A stretch of DNA of 64,000 nucleotides, taken from NCBI RefSeq assembly GCF_900167135.1, contig NZ_FUWZ01000003.1:744001-808000 (forward strand), written 5' to 3'. The notes under the pieces were generated by a model. That model saw nothing but the letters and a program-made list of their open reading frames with translations. It was not told the DNA's origin and did not search any database. Every line of letters begins with the position of its first letter. Within the stretch, counting starts at the first letter, position 1. The DNA is from Chitinophaga eiseniae. Its GTDB lineage: Bacteria; Bacteroidota; Bacteroidia; Chitinophagales; Chitinophagaceae. Below, one piece after another: positions 34,172-42,968 of the stretch. Both the position numbers and the translations under genes were made by a program.

Positions 34172-34203
34172 CTTGGATTTTTAAAAAAATCGTGCTTACT
34201 TTG
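34172..34203 (+). promoter_or_regulatory. Promoter of tRNA-Pro
   Basis: CTTG (34172-34175) and TACTTTG (34197-34203) resemble the Bacteroidetes -33 and -7 elements, 21 bases apart. The -7 element lacks one base of the consensus. They place the start just ahead of the tRNA. Confidence 0.5.
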
Positions 34204-34219
34204 TGGCCCCGAACAAAAA

Positions 34220-34293
34220 CGGGATGTAGCGCAGCCCGGTAGCGCGCTTCGTTCGGGACGAAGAGGCCGCTGGTTCGAATCCAGTCATCCCGA
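34220..34293 (+). tRNA. tRNA-Pro (anticodon CGG)
   Basis: Full cloverleaf by eye: acceptor stem CGGGATG paired with CATCCCG, D-arm GCGC/GCGC, anticodon stem CTTCG/CGAAG with loop TTCGGGA (anticodon CGG, reading CCG), T-arm GCTGG/CCAGT with loop TTCGAAT, discriminator A. The CCA end is not encoded. A tyrosine recombinase gene follows 300 bases later, as usual for elements integrated at tRNA genes. Confidence 0.95.
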
Positions 34294-34316
34294 CTACACA
34301 CGTTTCAAAGAAGTAT

Positions 34317-34351
34317 AAAAGCCTGTAAATCGTACGGTTTACAGGCTTTTT
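34317..34351 (+). terminator. Terminator downstream of tRNA-Pro
   Basis: GCCTGTAAA (34321-34329) and TTTACAGGC (34338-34346) form a perfect 9-bp stem, preceded by AAAA and followed by five T. Confidence 0.85.
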
Positions 34352-34412
34352 CTATTAATTGCATATCAAGTCATATCCATCCATTTCAAGGTATTCGTGG
34401 CCAATTCATGGT

Positions 34413-34496
34413 CCTCAAAAATGTCCGCAACTTTGAGGACATTTTTGAGGTTAACACTTTGAATTTCAAACCACAATAACTGAATATGGTTTGAAA
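34413..34496. repeat. Two adjacent perfect inverted repeats at the integrase boundary
   Basis: CCTCAAAAATGTCC (34413-34426) and GGACATTTTTGAGG (34437-34450) form a 14-bp perfect dyad; TTTCAAACCA (34464-34473) and TGGTTTGAAA (34487-34496) form a 10-bp one. Neither has a T-run expected for a terminator. Their place between the tRNA and the integrase suggests recombinase or accessory-factor sites. Confidence 0.7.
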
Positions 34497-34595
34497 CAAA
34501 AGGATACCAATTAGTCCATTTTGTGTCATTTTAAAGTGCGCTTCTACCTCAAAAATCGACAACCGTGAACGCATTTGTTTACTAAACCGATTTTT

Positions 34596-35819
34596 ATGGA
34601 ACAGACACAAACAACCTACGGGGTTAGCTTCTTTCCGAAAACAGAAAGAACAAAAATTAAAACCGGTAATGCACTTCTCTATTGCCGCATTACAGTAAAG
34701 GGGAAGCCCACAGATTTCTCTCTGCAAAAAACAATTGATAAAACAGTTCTTAAGACTGCGAAGGGGAAGGGAAAAAGTAATGATCCTGATGTACTTAAAC
34801 TTCGCCACTTTCTTGACCAAGTGAAAGGGAAGGTCACCCATCATTATGACGAATTAAAATTAAGGAATCAACCCATCACAGGAGAGATACTAAAAATAAA
34901 ACTTCTGGGACTAGAACAGAACACCAATTCGCTTTGCGAATTATTCAGCTATCATAATAAAACTTGCGGACTCAAACGCGGAACAGTTAAGAACTACCTG
35001 ACAACGTTTGCCTATATACAAAACTATTTGAAAGCCAAAAAGCGCACTGATATACTCTTATCAGAGCTTGATTATGCGTTCATGCTGGAATTCGGCAACT
35101 ACATAGCCAATAACCCAATTGACCCACTAAACCCTTTGACAAACAACGGTACTATGAAGCACTTGGAACGGACACGTAAGGTTGGCGGGTTAGCTGTAAA
35201 GATGGGCTGGCTCAAACATCATCCATTCCGCCAATTTAGACTTAAATTTGACAAAGTACAAAGATCGTATCTCTCCGATACTGAGCTAGCTGCGGTAGAG
35301 GTCCTGGCATTTAACGACCCTATGCTGCAACTTGTCCACGATCTTTTCGTTTTCGCCTGCTACACCAGTCCGCACTATAGTGATACAATTAATCTGAAAA
35401 GAGAAGAAATAGTAGAAGGCGTAGATCATACCCCTTGGATTAGGCAGCAAAGAGAAAAGAACGCTGAACCGGTATTGATTCCACTACTTCCAATATCAAT
35501 CTCAATCATAGAAAAATATAGAAATGATCCAAGGGCAATAGCACGTGGAACAGTATTTCCATACGTTTCAAACAAGACCGTAAATGATAAACTAAAAATC
35601 ATTGGCTATATAGCAGGGCATCCCCGGCCTTTGCGATTCAAAGATGCTCGTCACACATTCGCGACAACTGTAATGCTTACAAACGGCATGCCTATTGAGT
35701 CAGTAAGCAAGATGATGGGTCATACGAAAATTTCAACAACCCAAATTTATGGCGAAATCGTTGCTGCTAAACTGAGCGAAGACATGAAAAATTTGAGACA
35801 GAAATTGGCTTCCAAATAA
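34596..35819 (+). CDS. Tyrosine site-specific recombinase (integrase, Bacteroidetes type)
   Basis: Start chosen at ATG 34596; an upstream TTG at 34575 would add seven residues. The 407-residue protein has an N-terminal arm-binding part, a SAM-like core-binding region (NSLCELFSYHNKTCGLKRG) and the catalytic domain. The nucleophile is in ISTTQIYGEIV (Tyr). The motif-II region reads RFKDARHTFATTV. The usual first catalytic Arg position is His in CYTSPHYSDTI; loss of that Arg is known in other Bacteroidetes integrases. It is likely the integrase of an element inserted near tRNA-Pro. Its composition is more AT-rich than the genes to its left. Confidence 0.92.
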   Translation: MEQTQTTYGVSFFPKTERTKIKTGNALLYCRITVKGKPTDFSLQKTIDKTVLKTAKGKGKSNDPDVLKLRHFLDQVKGKVTHHYDELKLRNQPITGEILKIKLLGLEQNTNSLCELFSYHNKTCGLKRGTVKNYLTTFAYIQNYLKAKKRTDILLSELDYAFMLEFGNYIANNPIDPLNPLTNNGTMKHLERTRKVGGLAVKMGWLKHHPFRQFRLKFDKVQRSYLSDTELAAVEVLAFNDPMLQLVHDLFVFACYTSPHYSDTINLKREEIVEGVDHTPWIRQQREKNAEPVLIPLLPISISIIEKYRNDPRAIARGTVFPYVSNKTVNDKLKIIGYIAGHPRPLRFKDARHTFATTVMLTNGMPIESVSKMMGHTKISTTQIYGEIVAAKLSEDMKNLRQKLASK

Positions 35820-35900
35820 TTGATTCAATATATGCCATACCCCAAAAAGATTCAATAGATGCAAAAACATAAAATGCAAGTTAAATCATATGTGTATTAA

Positions 35901-36137
35901 TACCGGGCACGTCTTACTGATTTTGCGATAGCGAAATTGCTAGGCATTAGCCTAGAAGAGTATGGAAAACTGAGCCATTTACCGATTGATGTTACTAAGG
36001 ACATACGCGGAACGATTCGAGAATTTCACATCCGGATAAGCACTAATAATCCCCCTGAGCTCCTCGCCAAGCTTGACTTGGATTCGGAGGGCTATGTAAG
36101 GCTGAAGCCGGAAAAAGTATACATAATGTATCAGTAA
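35901..36137 (+). pseudogene. N-terminally truncated small conserved protein (paralogue of 55299 remnant)
   Basis: After a stop at 35898-35900 the frame runs YRARLTDFAIAKLLGISLEEYGKLSH and ends LKPEKVYIMYQ. A TTG at 35937 could start translation, but the paralogous remnant at 55299 shows about 30 further N-terminal residues, so this copy has lost its head. Both keep KLL-I-L-EY-LSH-P-DV and I-ISTNN patterns. Function unknown. The rest of 35820-36299 holds only a hairpin. Confidence 0.6.
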
Positions 36138-36138
36138 C

Positions 36139-36171
36139 TATAATAGCTGCCCATACCAGGCAGCTATTATA
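36139..36171. terminator. Perfect 13-bp hairpin downstream of the truncated gene
   Basis: TATAATAGCTGCC (36139-36151) and GGCAGCTATTATA (36159-36171) pair perfectly around a 7-base loop. There is no U-tract on either side, so it may be a terminator remnant or a protein-binding dyad. Confidence 0.55.
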
Positions 36172-36299
36172 TTGAAAAACTAAGATAAATCTTATATTAT
36201 ACCCACCTTTTTGCTATAATGGCCTTGACTAACATCTCGGGGGTACATGGATGTTTTCAATAAGACTGGATAAAGATTCTGAAGTATCAAATGAAAAGC

Positions 36300-37337
36300 T
36301 TATTTTCCTAAAGAGGATAGTAGGTCCTCGCGAAAATTATAAAGCGGGATTGCATCCCCTTGATTGGTAAGTGTAATGATAGTTAAATCATTATCTAAAT
36401 CTCTCCAGAACAAAGCCCGGAATCCATCGAGCCCTCCGGTATGTTGGGCTATTGTTGACCCGTTGTGCTTGTCAATAAACCATCCAAAACCATATTTGCT
36501 CATTTTGCCACTTAATAGTGTTGGTGGCTCATACATCAACTTTATATTTTCTACAGACAACAAGGAACCGTGTCTCAATGCTTGGTCTAAAACATAAAGA
36601 TCTTCAACAGTCGCATATATACCACCATCGCCGGTGGTTAATAAAGAATAATCGTCCAATGCTTTCTGCTTGTTGAATCCGATGGCTCTATTTTCCATTA
36701 AGCTGTTTGTTTTGTCAAAGATTTTTGTGTGCAGCATACCTAAAGGGGTAAATAGATTCTCCTGTAAAAATTGGCTGTACGACAGTCCGGAGATACTTTC
36801 AATAACTAATGATAAAATGATATAGCCGCTATTACTATAAGCAAATTGGCTGCCAGGAATAAATTGCAACTTTCTCTCTTCGTTTAGCCATTTTATGACA
36901 TCCTGATTTGTGAGTTGTTTTCTGTTGTCTAAAACGCCTTCATAATCTCTTATTCCTGAAGTGTGTGTCAATAATTGTCGTATTGTAATTCCCCCCGCAT
37001 ATCCAGGCAGCCCTTTAACATAGCTAGCTGCGAGGTCGTCATAATGCAAAAGTCCCTTTTGTTGCAGCAGCATGATACCTATTGCCGTAACTGGCTTACT
37101 CAATGAAGCTATATAAAAAACTGTATGCAGGTGTAACTTGGTTTTATGATCAAAATCACTATAGCCCAATAAAGTATCATAAATTCTTCGGCCGTCCTTC
37201 GCTATCAAAATCGCGCCATTAAACTTGCCTTCTGTATAATAGCTTACTACAACTTCGCGGGCACCTTTTCTTTTCTTACCACAAGAAATCAAAGACAAAC
37301 AAAGCGAAATTATTAACAGAGATATTACCCTGGACAT
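36300..37337 (-). CDS. Beta-lactamase-fold serine hydrolase lipoprotein
   Basis: Start set at ATG 37337 (MSRVISLLIISLCLSLISC), giving a lipobox. The 345-residue protein carries the penicillin-recognising fold: SLSK (nucleophile Ser and Lys, S-x-x-K), YSNSGY (Y-x-N) and HTGG near the C-terminus (H-x-G). Family knowledge: class C-like esterases or peptidases, not necessarily antibiotic-active. Codon and base use is more AT-rich than in the left part of the window. A diverged copy of its 3' end lies at 39921-40035. Confidence 0.88.
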   Translation of the reverse strand: MSRVISLLIISLCLSLISCGKKRKGAREVVVSYYTEGKFNGAILIAKDGRRIYDTLLGYSDFDHKTKLHLHTVFYIASLSKPVTAIGIMLLQQKGLLHYDDLAASYVKGLPGYAGGITIRQLLTHTSGIRDYEGVLDNRKQLTNQDVIKWLNEERKLQFIPGSQFAYSNSGYIILSLVIESISGLSYSQFLQENLFTPLGMLHTKIFDKTNSLMENRAIGFNKQKALDDYSLLTTGDGGIYATVEDLYVLDQALRHGSLLSVENIKLMYEPPTLLSGKMSKYGFGWFIDKHNGSTIAQHTGGLDGFRALFWRDLDNDLTIITLTNQGDAIPLYNFREDLLSSLGK

Positions 37338-38273
37338 TTGGATGATGTTGGTTTCTGGCATATAAGGGATCGCCATTTTTTTTTGGAGACTAAGAATAAA
37401 TAATAGATACGACTTTCAGATACCCGTTCGCCTACTCGTCGCAATAACTATAATAGCAATAAAAGCTAGGCCCCCCAATTATCTGTTGGAAGTACAGGCG
37501 ATAGGTGCTATTCAATTTTACTGTGTTTTCTAATACATTTACCAATAACTTCCATACAAAACAAGGAGACGTTCTCTACTATACTACCTTCCATGTTTGT
37601 AATTGATGCGCCGGGATAAAAAACGTTGGCTTAAACTTCTAAAAATAAGTTGTGATAGATAGTAGGGTATTTCTTTACCATATACGGTAACTATAATCCC
37701 ATCATTACACTTAGATAGAGATCGAGAAAACTCGATTCACATTGTCTGTAACAAAATATATTTTTCGTCGAAAACATTCTCAAATTTGCCCAGGCATGCT
37801 TTGATTTTCTATTGAGGTAATGAAAATAGGTCGAATTTAGTAGAATTAGTGCATGATTGAGAAACTAAGAAATGATTGAACCATGTTTCTTTCAAAAAAT
37901 TTTGACTTCTTTTTTATATACATCGGCAACTCATAATTCCTGCTACCGACAACGGTAAATGGGAGTTCAAGATTATGCGGCAATAGTACATTAACATAAA
38001 CACACAAAGTCCTGGTCAATTATAACCGGGTCTTTTTGGCAATAACCCACAGTTGACAGCCGTTAATCCCTATCCAAATCCATCTATGAAAATCCCCGTG
38101 TCATCACGAAGCCACCTGTATGCTGGCCCAGCTGGTGGGGAAAGCCCATGTACTGCTTTGTTAGTTGTAAATTGGTATTGGTAATGGCAATAGATCCGGA
38201 AAATGCAGAAGAGCGCCATCGCTGACTAGCCCGTTTGTAGACATTTTGTATTTTTAATACTTAATACATTCAA
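37338..38273. other. Intergenic region without recognisable gene
   Basis: This AT-rich stretch between two divergent serine hydrolase genes has many stops in all frames. Around 38081-38214 several short open stretches are seen but no family is recognisable. I see no RNA gene or convincing promoter with the -33/-7 pair. Confidence 0.6.
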
Positions 38274-39401
38274 ATGATCAGACTATCCGTCGTTTTTTTT
38301 GTTAACCTGCTGTTGCTTGCTTCACTCAGTAATGCCCTGCCGGCGGGAAAAGGTACGCCTGGAAATCCTGTTGGCGATAGTGTAGACGCTCTTGTTACAC
38401 GCGTAATGAATGAACGTCACATCCCAGGTTTGCAACTCGCTGTGGTGAAACACGGAAAGATCCTGGATAACCGTTGTTATGGCATTGCGAACCTGAATGA
38501 TAGTATCCCTGTTACGAAAAACACCATATTTTCTGTCAACTCTATTGCCAAAATCTTGTCAGGCGTAGCGATATTGCAATTAAAGGAAGCCGGTAAACTG
38601 AGTATCGATGCTCCTGTTTCCAACTACCTGGACAGTCTCCCCGATAGCTGGAAGAATGTCACTATCCGCCAACTCCTAGCAAATGTTTCCGGCATTCCGG
38701 ATATAACAGATCCCATCACCGACCGCTTGATAAGTGATAACGAGGAATATGCTTCCTGGCAGAAGGTTCAGGCGCTCCCGATGGAGTTTCAGAGCGGTGA
38801 GCAATTTAGTTACAATACAACCAATTACCTGCTGATCGGTAAAATCATCGATAAACTCGGCGGCATACCTTTTGCCGAATTTTTTCATAAGCATCAGCTG
38901 GCAACTGCCGGAATGAAACATACTGTCTTTTCCAATTCCTATAATATCATACCCCATAAGGCACCTACTTATTCGTACTTTCATCAGTGTGCCAATGGCC
39001 GGTACCTTAAAACCGATAAACTGGAAGAGGCCTATGAAGAATTCCCCGGCATTTTGTGGACAGATGCAGGAATGTTTACTACTGCTACAGACCTGGCCCT
39101 GTGGGTAACGAAGCTGCAAACGAAGAAGTTGCTCCGCGATAAAAAAAACATAGCGGAAATGTGGATGCCTGTGAAATTGAATAATGGTACTTACGGCGGC
39201 TTTGGTGGGTTGTTGAACGGTTATGCCCTGGGTTGGCCGGTGATACTTCGGGAAAAACACAATGTGGCGACGGCCATTGGAGGTGGAAGGGCTGCACTCT
39301 TCTATTATACCGCTGATGACCTGGCTATAATTGTGTTAACCAATCTCGCAGGGGGAAACCCTGAGTTATTTATAGATGATCTAGCAACCTATTATCGCTG
39401 A
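38274..39401 (+). CDS. Beta-lactamase-fold serine hydrolase, exported
   Basis: 375 residues with N-terminal signal (MIRLSVVFFVNLLLLASLSNALPA). The nucleophile motif is S-I-A-K in FSVNSIAKILSG, the second motif is Y-N-T in FSYNTTNYLLIG, and the third position is GGGRAALFYY, where the usual H-x-G has become G-G-G. It therefore departs from the canonical third motif. It probably acts in the periplasm on a peptide or ester. It belongs to the local cluster of serine hydrolases but is only distantly similar to the one at 36300. Confidence 0.85.
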   Translation: MIRLSVVFFVNLLLLASLSNALPAGKGTPGNPVGDSVDALVTRVMNERHIPGLQLAVVKHGKILDNRCYGIANLNDSIPVTKNTIFSVNSIAKILSGVAILQLKEAGKLSIDAPVSNYLDSLPDSWKNVTIRQLLANVSGIPDITDPITDRLISDNEEYASWQKVQALPMEFQSGEQFSYNTTNYLLIGKIIDKLGGIPFAEFFHKHQLATAGMKHTVFSNSYNIIPHKAPTYSYFHQCANGRYLKTDKLEEAYEEFPGILWTDAGMFTTATDLALWVTKLQTKKLLRDKKNIAEMWMPVKLNNGTYGGFGGLLNGYALGWPVILREKHNVATAIGGGRAALFYYTADDLAIIVLTNLAGGNPELFIDDLATYYR

Positions 39402-39477
39402 CCCGATGAATTTTAGCTTCTTAGCGGAATTAATAGAAAAAGTGGTGCTATCGCGTATCGGAATATTAAAAGCCACA

Positions 39478-39666
39478 TCAGCAATTCCTTTTTGAAGCGG
39501 AGAAAACCACACTTGTTCCTATTATAACTACAATTTGCAAACCGGGAATCTGCCTCTGTTTCATCTGTGTTATCAGATAGCGGTCTGTCTTTTCATTTGG
39601 AGTCTGAGCAATGCTGGCTGCGCACAGCAGTGTTTTGGCAATGCAGAGAGCAAATAACTTTTTCAT
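39478..39666 (-). pseudogene. N-terminal remnant of a third serine hydrolase
   Basis: 62 codons start with signal peptide MKKLFALCIAKTLLCAASIAQ, then TDRYLITQMKQRQIPGLQIVV, the standard N-terminus of the beta-lactamase-related family. It stops after FSASKRNC, before the catalytic Ser. No continuation is found downstream, so it is a broken gene. Confidence 0.7.
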
Positions 39667-39920
39667 ACATCAACAGTAATAAAGCTTCGGATGCGGTATT
39701 AATCATGAATCAGAAGGTCCGTTTACACCATCATTAAAATCTGATGAACCACTTTCCATCTTCTTTGTTAAGTGAAATTCAAGCAAAGTGTCCAAGTCTG
39801 CTACTTCTATCGGCCCAATTTTTCTATTAAGTTATTTTCTGTCAATTTCACTTTAGGCAAATAAATCCTTAGCTATCTCAGGCATCTTTGAAAACTTCTT
39901 TCAGACATAAATACTTTAGA

Positions 39921-40035
39921 TAGAGGTTCTAAACTATAAAATGAAAGGGTTATTCTCCTAAGGAAGATACTAGGTCCTCACGGAAACTATAACGCGGGAA
40001 TGCATCCCGTTGATTGGCAAGTGTAATAATAGTGT
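39921..40035 (-). pseudogene. 3' remnant of a serine hydrolase, duplicated from the 36300 gene family
   Basis: About 100 bases here align by eye with 36271-36385, the C-terminal coding end and downstream flank of the gene at 36300 (for example GTAGGTCCTC/CTAGGTCCTC and TGATTGGTAAGTGTAAT/TGATTGGCAAGTGTAAT). The remainder of that gene is absent. The rest of 39667-40386 holds nothing else recognisable. Confidence 0.7.
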
Positions 40036-40386
40036 CTCTTTCGATAAGAAACCCTTTGATATTTTTTTACAAAGCCTGCAATAATATTATTGTGGGTTAT
40101 TCCTAATCGCTCTTTTGATACAAGGCATTTACCACAGTCAGGCCGTATACATGTGTCATTGCAGTATCAATGATTATTCGCTTTACTTGCGAGAGATACA
40201 CGCGTTATGTTTATGTAGATAGTAGTACGAATTTGTAGTGTAATAGTTCAAAATAATACACTATCTTTATCCATTCTGCTGTTCATCCACAGGTTTATTA
40301 ATTCCCTGCAGACATTCTTCTGCCTCACATTCCAAAGCTTAATTATATAGCTGCTTAAGCTTAAATCAAAAAACCAAAGTAACGCT

Positions 40387-42633
40387 ATGCCAAATCGCTT
40401 AATCATTGTTTCCAATCGTTTGCCCTTAGCCGTAGAAATAAACGGGAATACTGTGTCGAGCCGACAGGCGTCCGGAGGTCTGGTATCAGCAGTAAGCGCA
40501 TTTCTGGGCAAAGGCGGCAAAGAACGCTTTGGAGAAGTCATTTGGGCAGGCATACCCGGATGCGACGCTTCCATCTGGCAAAAATTACCTGGCCGAACAG
40601 AGGAATACGTCTTTTTGCCAATATTCATTGAAGAGCAATTATATGACGAGTATTACAACGGATTCTCTAATTCGCTTATCTGGCCGCTATTCCACTACTT
40701 CCCTACTTTTGTCGATTATAACGCTACACACTTCGATGCTTATACCCGGGTCAATGATCACTTTGCTCAAGAGCTTTTGAATAACCTAAACGAACACGAT
40801 ATCGTCTGGATACATGATTACCATCTTTTGCCGCTGGCCGCGATATTGCGACAGAGATTTCCTTCAATTGCTATCGGCTTCTTTCTTCATATCCCCTTCC
40901 CATCTTACGAGCTATTCCGCGTTATACCCAAACGGTGGCAGCAAAATATCCTCGAGGGCCTGCTGGGCGCTGATTTAATCGGATTTCATACTATAGACTA
41001 TCTTCAGCATTTCACTTCCTGCCTGGAAACGATCCTTAAGATAGAAACGAACGGCCAGCATATTTTTTGGAAGAATAGGACAATTAAGATAGATGCATTT
41101 CCTGTCAGCATTGATTTTGAGCGCTTTAACAACGCTTCCGACAGCCAGGCGGTCAGGGAGATTGCGGCGGAATACAGTAACATAAAAGGAGAGAGAAAAA
41201 TGATATTCTCTGTAGACAGACTGGACTATACAAAGGGAATATCCAATCGGTTAAAAGGATATGAACGTTTCCTCGAAAACAACCCCGAATACATCGGAAA
41301 TGTAATATTCGTACTGACCGTTATTCCATCCAGGGATTCCATTTCGAGATATATAGAAAGAAAGAAAATGATCGACGAGTTTATAGGGAGATTAAACAGC
41401 CGGTTTGGCAGTATTGTCTGGCAGCCTGTAATATATCAATACGATCATCTCAATTTTGAAGAGCTGATCGCCCTTTTCTTGACATGCGACGTTGCGTTGA
41501 TCACCCCCTTAAGAGACGGGATGAACCTGGTAGCTAAGGAATTTATTGCGAGCAGAAAAGATGGAAAAGGCGTGTTGATTCTAAGTGAAATGGCCGGAGC
41601 CTCAAAGGAGCTGACCGAGGCACTGCTTATCAACCCCAACGACAGCGACGAAATTTCAGAAATGATTAAGAAGGCACTCGAAATGCCTTTCCAAGAGCAA
41701 AAGGAAAGGATATACGCGATGCAAAACCGAATACGCCGCTATGATGTAGTAGCCTGGGCAACTGACTTCCTGGAACAGTTACAGCAGATAAAAAGTGTTC
41801 AGTTAGAATTTGAGATCAAATTCTTGGATGCGCCGGCGAAGCTGCAACTTATACATCAATATACGATAGCGCAAAGCAGGTTAATACTGCTGGATTACGA
41901 TGGCACACTGGCGCCTTTCTCAAAAGTTCCGATGGATGCAGCACCTGGACCCGAGGTAACCAATATTTTAAAAGTGCTTTCGGAGTCCGGAAATAACCAG
42001 GTCTACATAGTTAGCGGCCGGGACAGCAAAACGCTCGATTCCTGGTTGGGACACCTGCCGATAGGGCTTATCTCCGAACATGGCGCCAGGATCAGGAATA
42101 TCGGCGGGCCGTGGCAGTCCCTGGCGGCCGTTCCCCTGAAAACGGATTGGCAAGAGAATGTGTTTACGCTTATGGACGCTTACGTATCCCGTTGTGCCAA
42201 CAGCTTTATCGAACAAAAGGAGTATTCTATCGCCTGGCATTACAGGAATGCTAACATAGCAGAAAGTGCTGCTAGGTCAAAGGAGCTTCATGCAGACCTG
42301 CTTCGACACACGGCAAATATGCCCTTGCAGGTACTTCAGGGCAACAAGGTAATAGAAGTAAGGAACAAGGGAGTAAATAAGGGCGTGGCTACTGACTTGA
42401 TACTAAAATCAGCAGCTTATGATTTTGTTTTGGCTATAGGTGATGATACGACCGACGAAGATATGTTTTATGAAGTAGGCCAGCTCCCTGACTCCTTTAC
42501 GATAAAAGTAGGAAATGAGCCTTCGTTTGCGAAGTACAATCTTCACAACCCTGCGACCGTCCTTTCCCTCCTGCAAAACCTGGTGCAGGCTGCACCGGCT
42601 GGCAACAGATTACCCAGCAAAGACAGCAGATAG
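40387..42633 (+). CDS. Bifunctional trehalose-6-phosphate synthase/phosphatase
   Basis: 748 residues. The N-terminal glycosyltransferase-20 part (about 1-470) starts LIIVSNRLPLAVE and has WIHDYHLLPLA, GFFLHIPFPSYELFRVIP, VDRLDYTKGI and LRDGMNLVAKEF. It joins UDP-glucose to glucose 6-phosphate. The C-terminal HAD phosphatase (about 490-735) has the nucleophile Asp in LLDYDGTLAPF, SGRDSKTLD and GDDTTDEDMF. The fused protein makes trehalose in the cytoplasm, a compatible solute. It is the first gene of the stress block and separate from the downstream operon, which has its own promoter. Confidence 0.95.
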   Translation: MPNRLIIVSNRLPLAVEINGNTVSSRQASGGLVSAVSAFLGKGGKERFGEVIWAGIPGCDASIWQKLPGRTEEYVFLPIFIEEQLYDEYYNGFSNSLIWPLFHYFPTFVDYNATHFDAYTRVNDHFAQELLNNLNEHDIVWIHDYHLLPLAAILRQRFPSIAIGFFLHIPFPSYELFRVIPKRWQQNILEGLLGADLIGFHTIDYLQHFTSCLETILKIETNGQHIFWKNRTIKIDAFPVSIDFERFNNASDSQAVREIAAEYSNIKGERKMIFSVDRLDYTKGISNRLKGYERFLENNPEYIGNVIFVLTVIPSRDSISRYIERKKMIDEFIGRLNSRFGSIVWQPVIYQYDHLNFEELIALFLTCDVALITPLRDGMNLVAKEFIASRKDGKGVLILSEMAGASKELTEALLINPNDSDEISEMIKKALEMPFQEQKERIYAMQNRIRRYDVVAWATDFLEQLQQIKSVQLEFEIKFLDAPAKLQLIHQYTIAQSRLILLDYDGTLAPFSKVPMDAAPGPEVTNILKVLSESGNNQVYIVSGRDSKTLDSWLGHLPIGLISEHGARIRNIGGPWQSLAAVPLKTDWQENVFTLMDAYVSRCANSFIEQKEYSIAWHYRNANIAESAARSKELHADLLRHTANMPLQVLQGNKVIEVRNKGVNKGVATDLILKSAAYDFVLAIGDDTTDEDMFYEVGQLPDSFTIKVGNEPSFAKYNLHNPATVLSLLQNLVQAAPAGNRLPSKDSR

Positions 42634-42660
42634 ACCTAACCGTCGGTCAACTAAATTTAG

Positions 42661-42692
42661 TTTGCGGGATAAAGGGAACATTTATACTTTTG
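42661..42692 (+). promoter_or_regulatory. Consensus Bacteroidetes promoter
   Basis: TTTG (42661-42664), a 20-base spacer and TACTTTTG (42685-42692) match the TTTG / TAnnTTTG consensus perfectly. Transcription should start near 42699 and lead into the small gene at 42727 and the antiporter and ClC genes behind it. Confidence 0.8.
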
Positions 42693-42726
42693 TAGACGGC
42701 GTTTTTTACATACTGAAATTTCTTCC

Positions 42727-42960
42727 ATGATCTTTGCTATAATTCTACTTGTTATACTGGCACTGACCTTATACTGGCAGCAGGCAAAAAGCAGAAAGAT
42801 ACGGAAGTTTAGGTCGGAATACGATAATGCATTAAAGGGCAACGATAGAACAAAAGCCAGGGCTGCCGGATGTAGATACTATGCTGCGCTTCGCGGGTAC
42901 AAAGATCTTACCGCCCTGGACGAGCTTCAGATCGACAAGGATGTTGCCAAAATGAAGTAA
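42727..42960 (+). CDS. Small single-pass membrane protein
   Basis: 77 residues: one N-terminal hydrophobic segment (MIFAIILLVILALTLYWQQ), then a basic stretch (KSRKIRKFRSEYD) and a helical soluble part ending LDELQIDKDVAKMK. The family is not recognised. It has its own strong promoter and ends eight bases before the NhaP-type antiporter gene, so it may be a partner of that transporter. Confidence 0.7.
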   Translation: MIFAIILLVILALTLYWQQAKSRKIRKFRSEYDNALKGNDRTKARAAGCRYYAALRGYKDLTALDELQIDKDVAKMK

Positions 42961-42968
42961 TACTACGG

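Noticed and set aside
34596..35819. Integrase judged inactive because the first catalytic Arg is His and the HxxR motif is changed
   Set aside because: Bacteroidetes integrases with a missing first Arg are known to be active, and the nucleophilic Tyr is intact; the gene also has no disruption.
37338..38273. A possible missing gene between the two divergent serine hydrolases
   Set aside because: Stops occur in all six frames and no family motif, RNA fold or repeat was recognised.
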